Source: an uncultured Desulfuromusa sp. (lineage in GTDB: Bacteria; Desulfobacterota; Desulfuromonadia; Desulfuromonadales; Geopsychrobacteraceae). From it: a stretch of DNA of 64,000 bases. Where the stretch lies: contig NZ_OY776574.1 of the NCBI RefSeq assembly GCF_963675815.1, positions 862,001 to 926,000 on the forward strand, read 5' to 3'. The position numbers were made by a program, and so were the translations under genes. Within the stretch, counting starts at the first letter, position 1, and the number at the start of each line of letters is the position of its first letter. A model generated the notes under the pieces. It did no database searches, had not been told where the DNA came from, and saw only the letters and a program-made list of their open reading frames with translations. Positions 61,781-64,000 of the stretch are shown one piece after another.

Positions 61781-63622
61781 ATGGGATACAGAACACTCAG
61801 ACAGGCGGTTAATGATCTGGAAAGCAGCGGACAGCTCATTCGTATCACCCAGCCCATAGAGCCAAACTTACTTGCAGGTGCAATTCAAAGACGGGTTTAT
61901 CAACATCAGGGGCCGGCTTTACTCTTCAGCAACCTCAACGGCAGCCGATTTCCTGCGGTAGCCAACCTTTTTGGCACCCTGGAACGGACCAGATACCTGT
62001 TCCGTGATACCTTGCAGCAGGTTGAAACCCTCGTCAAATTAAAACTCGACCCCAAAAGCCTGTTGAAGACCCCTTCAGCATTGTTAACTGCAGGACCGGC
62101 AGCCTTTCACCTGTTACCCAAAAAAGTAAAATCGGCACCAATTTTACGAGGTCAAACAACCATTGCCGAACTCCCTCAATTAATAAGCTGGCCGAATGAT
62201 GGCGGAGCCTTTATTACTCTACCGCAGGTTTACAGTGAAAGCAGTCAACAGCCCGGTCTCCGTTCTTCCAATCTAGGAATGTATCGGGTTCAGATGTCGG
62301 GGAATAAGTATAAACAAAATCAAGAGATCGGTCTTCATTACCAGATTCATCGCGGGATCGGTGTTCACCATCAAGAAGCCCTGGACCTTGATAAACCCTT
62401 CCGCGTCAATATTTTTATTGGTGGACCTCCAAGTATGACAATTGCCGCTGTGATGCCGTTACCGGAAGGCATGCCGGAAATATCTTTTGCCGGACTTCTG
62501 GGCGGTCATCGGATTCCACTGACCCAGCCTCCCGGACTTTTACCAATGCCGGCTGAAGCCGATTTTGTTATTTGCGGTACGATTGATCCTCAACAGCAGA
62601 AACCCGAAGGTCCGTTTGGAGATCATCTCGGATATTACAGTTTATCCCACGATTTTCCTGTCATAAATGTGGAGCAGGTCTACCATCGGCAAGATGCCAT
62701 TTGGCCTTTCACCACCGTCGGTCGCCCACCACAGGAGGATACCAGTTTTGGGGAGTTCATCCATGAACTGACAGGAGCGTTGATTCCAGAGGTTCTCCCC
62801 GGGATAAAAGCCGTTCATGCTGTCGACGCCGCAGGAGTTCACCCGTTACTACTAGCCATTGGCAGTGAACGTTACACTCCTTACAGTAAACTCGATCGCC
62901 CTCAAGAGCTCCTCACGCAGGCCAATGCCATTCTGGGACAAGGGCAATTGTCCCTGGCTAAGTATCTCTTGATTATTGCTGAAAACGATTATCCTGATCT
63001 GGATATAAATAATATTCCCGCTTTTTTCCAACATCTCCTCGAGAGAGTTAACTGGCAACGTGATTTACATTTTCAAACAGCAACCACAATCGACACCCTT
63101 GACTATAGTGGTCACGGATTAAATCAGGGTTCAAAAGTTGTCATTGCCGCAGTTGGGGAAAAACAACGCTCCCTGGCAACAACAATTCCTGAGAATATTA
63201 TTTTGCCCCGCGGGTTCACAAAACCCGCTATCGCCCTTCCAGGCGTTTTACTGATACAGGGGCCAAGCTGCAAAGAGTATCGTCCCGGCGAGGATTTAAA
63301 CCTCCTGCGCTTCTGCAAAAAATTTACCCCCGACAACCCCATCAATAATTTCCCTCTCATTCTTGTCGTTGATGACAGTGAATTTTGCGCTGCCTCATTG
63401 AATAACTGGCTCTGGGTCAGTTTTACCCGCTCCAACCCGGCAACAGACATCTATGGAATCGGCAGTTTAACAGTCGCAAAGCATTGGGGTTGTGCCGGAT
63501 CTCTGGTTATTGATGCACGCAGCAAACCACACCATGCCCCCGCATTAGTTGACGACCCAGAGATCGAAAAACAGGTCGATCAGCTCGCGGTTAATGGTGG
63601 CCCTTTGCAAGGAATTATTTAA
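61781..63622 (+). CDS. UbiD-family decarboxylase, long form (menaquinone-type candidate)
   Basis: A 613-residue member of the UbiD family. The family blocks GPALLFSNLNGSRFPAVANLFGT, PEGPFGDHLGYYS and TVGRPPQEDTSFGE are present. The extra C-terminal length resembles UbiD-like decarboxylases assigned to the futalosine menaquinone pathway in epsilon- and deltaproteobacteria. The ATG at 61781 gives the family start (MGYRTLRQAVNDLESSGQLIRI); an in-frame upstream extension looks non-coding. The stop overlaps the start of the cysteine synthase gene. No other menaquinone genes are in view. Confidence 0.85.
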   Translation: MGYRTLRQAVNDLESSGQLIRITQPIEPNLLAGAIQRRVYQHQGPALLFSNLNGSRFPAVANLFGTLERTRYLFRDTLQQVETLVKLKLDPKSLLKTPSALLTAGPAAFHLLPKKVKSAPILRGQTTIAELPQLISWPNDGGAFITLPQVYSESSQQPGLRSSNLGMYRVQMSGNKYKQNQEIGLHYQIHRGIGVHHQEALDLDKPFRVNIFIGGPPSMTIAAVMPLPEGMPEISFAGLLGGHRIPLTQPPGLLPMPAEADFVICGTIDPQQQKPEGPFGDHLGYYSLSHDFPVINVEQVYHRQDAIWPFTTVGRPPQEDTSFGEFIHELTGALIPEVLPGIKAVHAVDAAGVHPLLLAIGSERYTPYSKLDRPQELLTQANAILGQGQLSLAKYLLIIAENDYPDLDINNIPAFFQHLLERVNWQRDLHFQTATTIDTLDYSGHGLNQGSKVVIAAVGEKQRSLATTIPENIILPRGFTKPAIALPGVLLIQGPSCKEYRPGEDLNLLRFCKKFTPDNPINNFPLILVVDDSEFCAASLNNWLWVSFTRSNPATDIYGIGSLTVAKHWGCAGSLVIDARSKPHHAPALVDDPEIEKQVDQLAVNGGPLQGII

Positions 63623-64000
63623 TGTTCAAGCCAAACTTGAAGACGCCCCGACTGATCGAATCCATCGGCAATACACCGATGGTCGATATCTCCGCACTGA
63701 CCGGAAACCCGAAGGTAAAGCTTTTAGCAAAGCTAGAAGGAAGTAACCCCGGAGGATCCGTCAAAGACCGCCCAGCCCTTTACATGATCAATAAAGCGGA
63801 GGAATCCGGTAACCTGACTCCGGATAAAATCATTCTTGAACCCACTTCAGGAAATACTGGCATTGCTATTGCGATGATCGGGGCAGCTAAAGGTTATCAG
63901 GTCAAATTGGTTATGCCTGCTTGTGTCAGCACGGAAAGACGCGGCATTCTGGAAGCTTACGGGGCGGAAACCGTTCTTTCCCCGGGGTGCCAAATGACCG
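63622..64000 (+). CDS. cysteine synthase family protein, C-terminus missing
   Basis: The first 126 residues of a fold-type II pyridoxal-phosphate enzyme are visible. They show IESIGNTPMV, the lysine motif GSNPGGSVKDRPAL, and the phosphate loop PTSGNTGIAIAMIGAAKGY. It makes cysteine from O-acetylserine (or O-phosphoserine) and sulfide. CysM-like features (GSNPGGSVKDR) are slightly favoured over CysK. The ATG overlaps the UbiD stop (TAATG), so translation is coupled. It continues past the right edge. Confidence 0.92.
   Translation, partial: MFKPNLKTPRLIESIGNTPMVDISALTGNPKVKLLAKLEGSNPGGSVKDRPALYMINKAEESGNLTPDKIILEPTSGNTGIAIAMIGAAKGYQVKLVMPACVSTERRGILEAYGAETVLSPGCQMT

Overview
The window looks like a chromosomal segment of an anaerobic, motile, cytochrome-rich Gram-negative bacterium, most likely of the Desulfuromonadales or a close deltaproteobacterial relative. 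This is inference from gene content: pyruvate:ferredoxin oxidoreductase, a complex I operon of the A-B-C-D-H-N type, multiheme c cytochromes, a heme-c sensor kinase paired with a sigma-54 activator, flagella controlled by CsrA/FliW, and two UbiD-type decarboxylases. No rRNA, phage, insertion sequence or CRISPR array was seen.

Layout. 1-7.0 kb (minus strand): a type II fatty-acid/polyketide-like operon with an exported BamE-like protein, ketoreductase, two ketosynthases, a phytoene-dehydrogenase-like flavoprotein, acyl carrier protein, acyltransferase and a CoA-ligase-like enzyme that runs off the left edge. 7-20.5 kb: transketolase, glutamate-cysteine ligase, an aminotransferase, an AEC transporter, pyruvate:ferredoxin oxidoreductase, then recR, ybaB, dnaX and the signal recognition particle RNA. 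20.5-21.1 kb: a repeat-rich gap and tRNA-Ser(GGA). 21.1-34.4 kb: late flagellar genes (FlhB-like tail, fliK, fliS, fliD, flaG, fliC, fliW, csrA, flgL, flgK, flgN, flgM) with interspersed diguanylate cyclase and PilZ genes. 34.4-37.6 kb: recQ and a UbiD-family gene. 37.7-47.9 kb: complex I nuoABCDHIJKLMN. 48-52 kb: Hsp33, a NodIJ-type ABC exporter, a methyltransferase and a parvulin. 52-61.6 kb: a quinone-cytochrome redox operon (HybA/HybB-like pair, pentaheme cytochrome, small membrane proteins, an output-less heme sensor) with its likely two-component regulators. 61.8-64 kb: a long UbiD-family gene and the start of a cysteine synthase gene.

How the parts fit. Pyruvate oxidation would yield reduced ferredoxin. 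The complex I operon has no nuoE, nuoF or nuoG, so it could be fed by ferredoxin rather than NADH and pass electrons to menaquinone. The HybA/HybB/cytochrome operon is a candidate exit from the quinone pool to periplasmic cytochromes. It has a consensus sigma-54 promoter, and a heme-binding histidine kinase and sigma-54 activator lie beside it. The same 11-bp motif occurs upstream of both electron-transfer operons. Flagellin is preceded by a sigma-28-type promoter and a leader with two likely CsrA sites, matching the csrA-fliW pair encoded next to it. Most unusual are the nuoD frameshift, the heme-sensor module without an output domain, the repeated ribosome-binding site before hslO, two candidate small RNAs and the lipid/polyene-type cluster.
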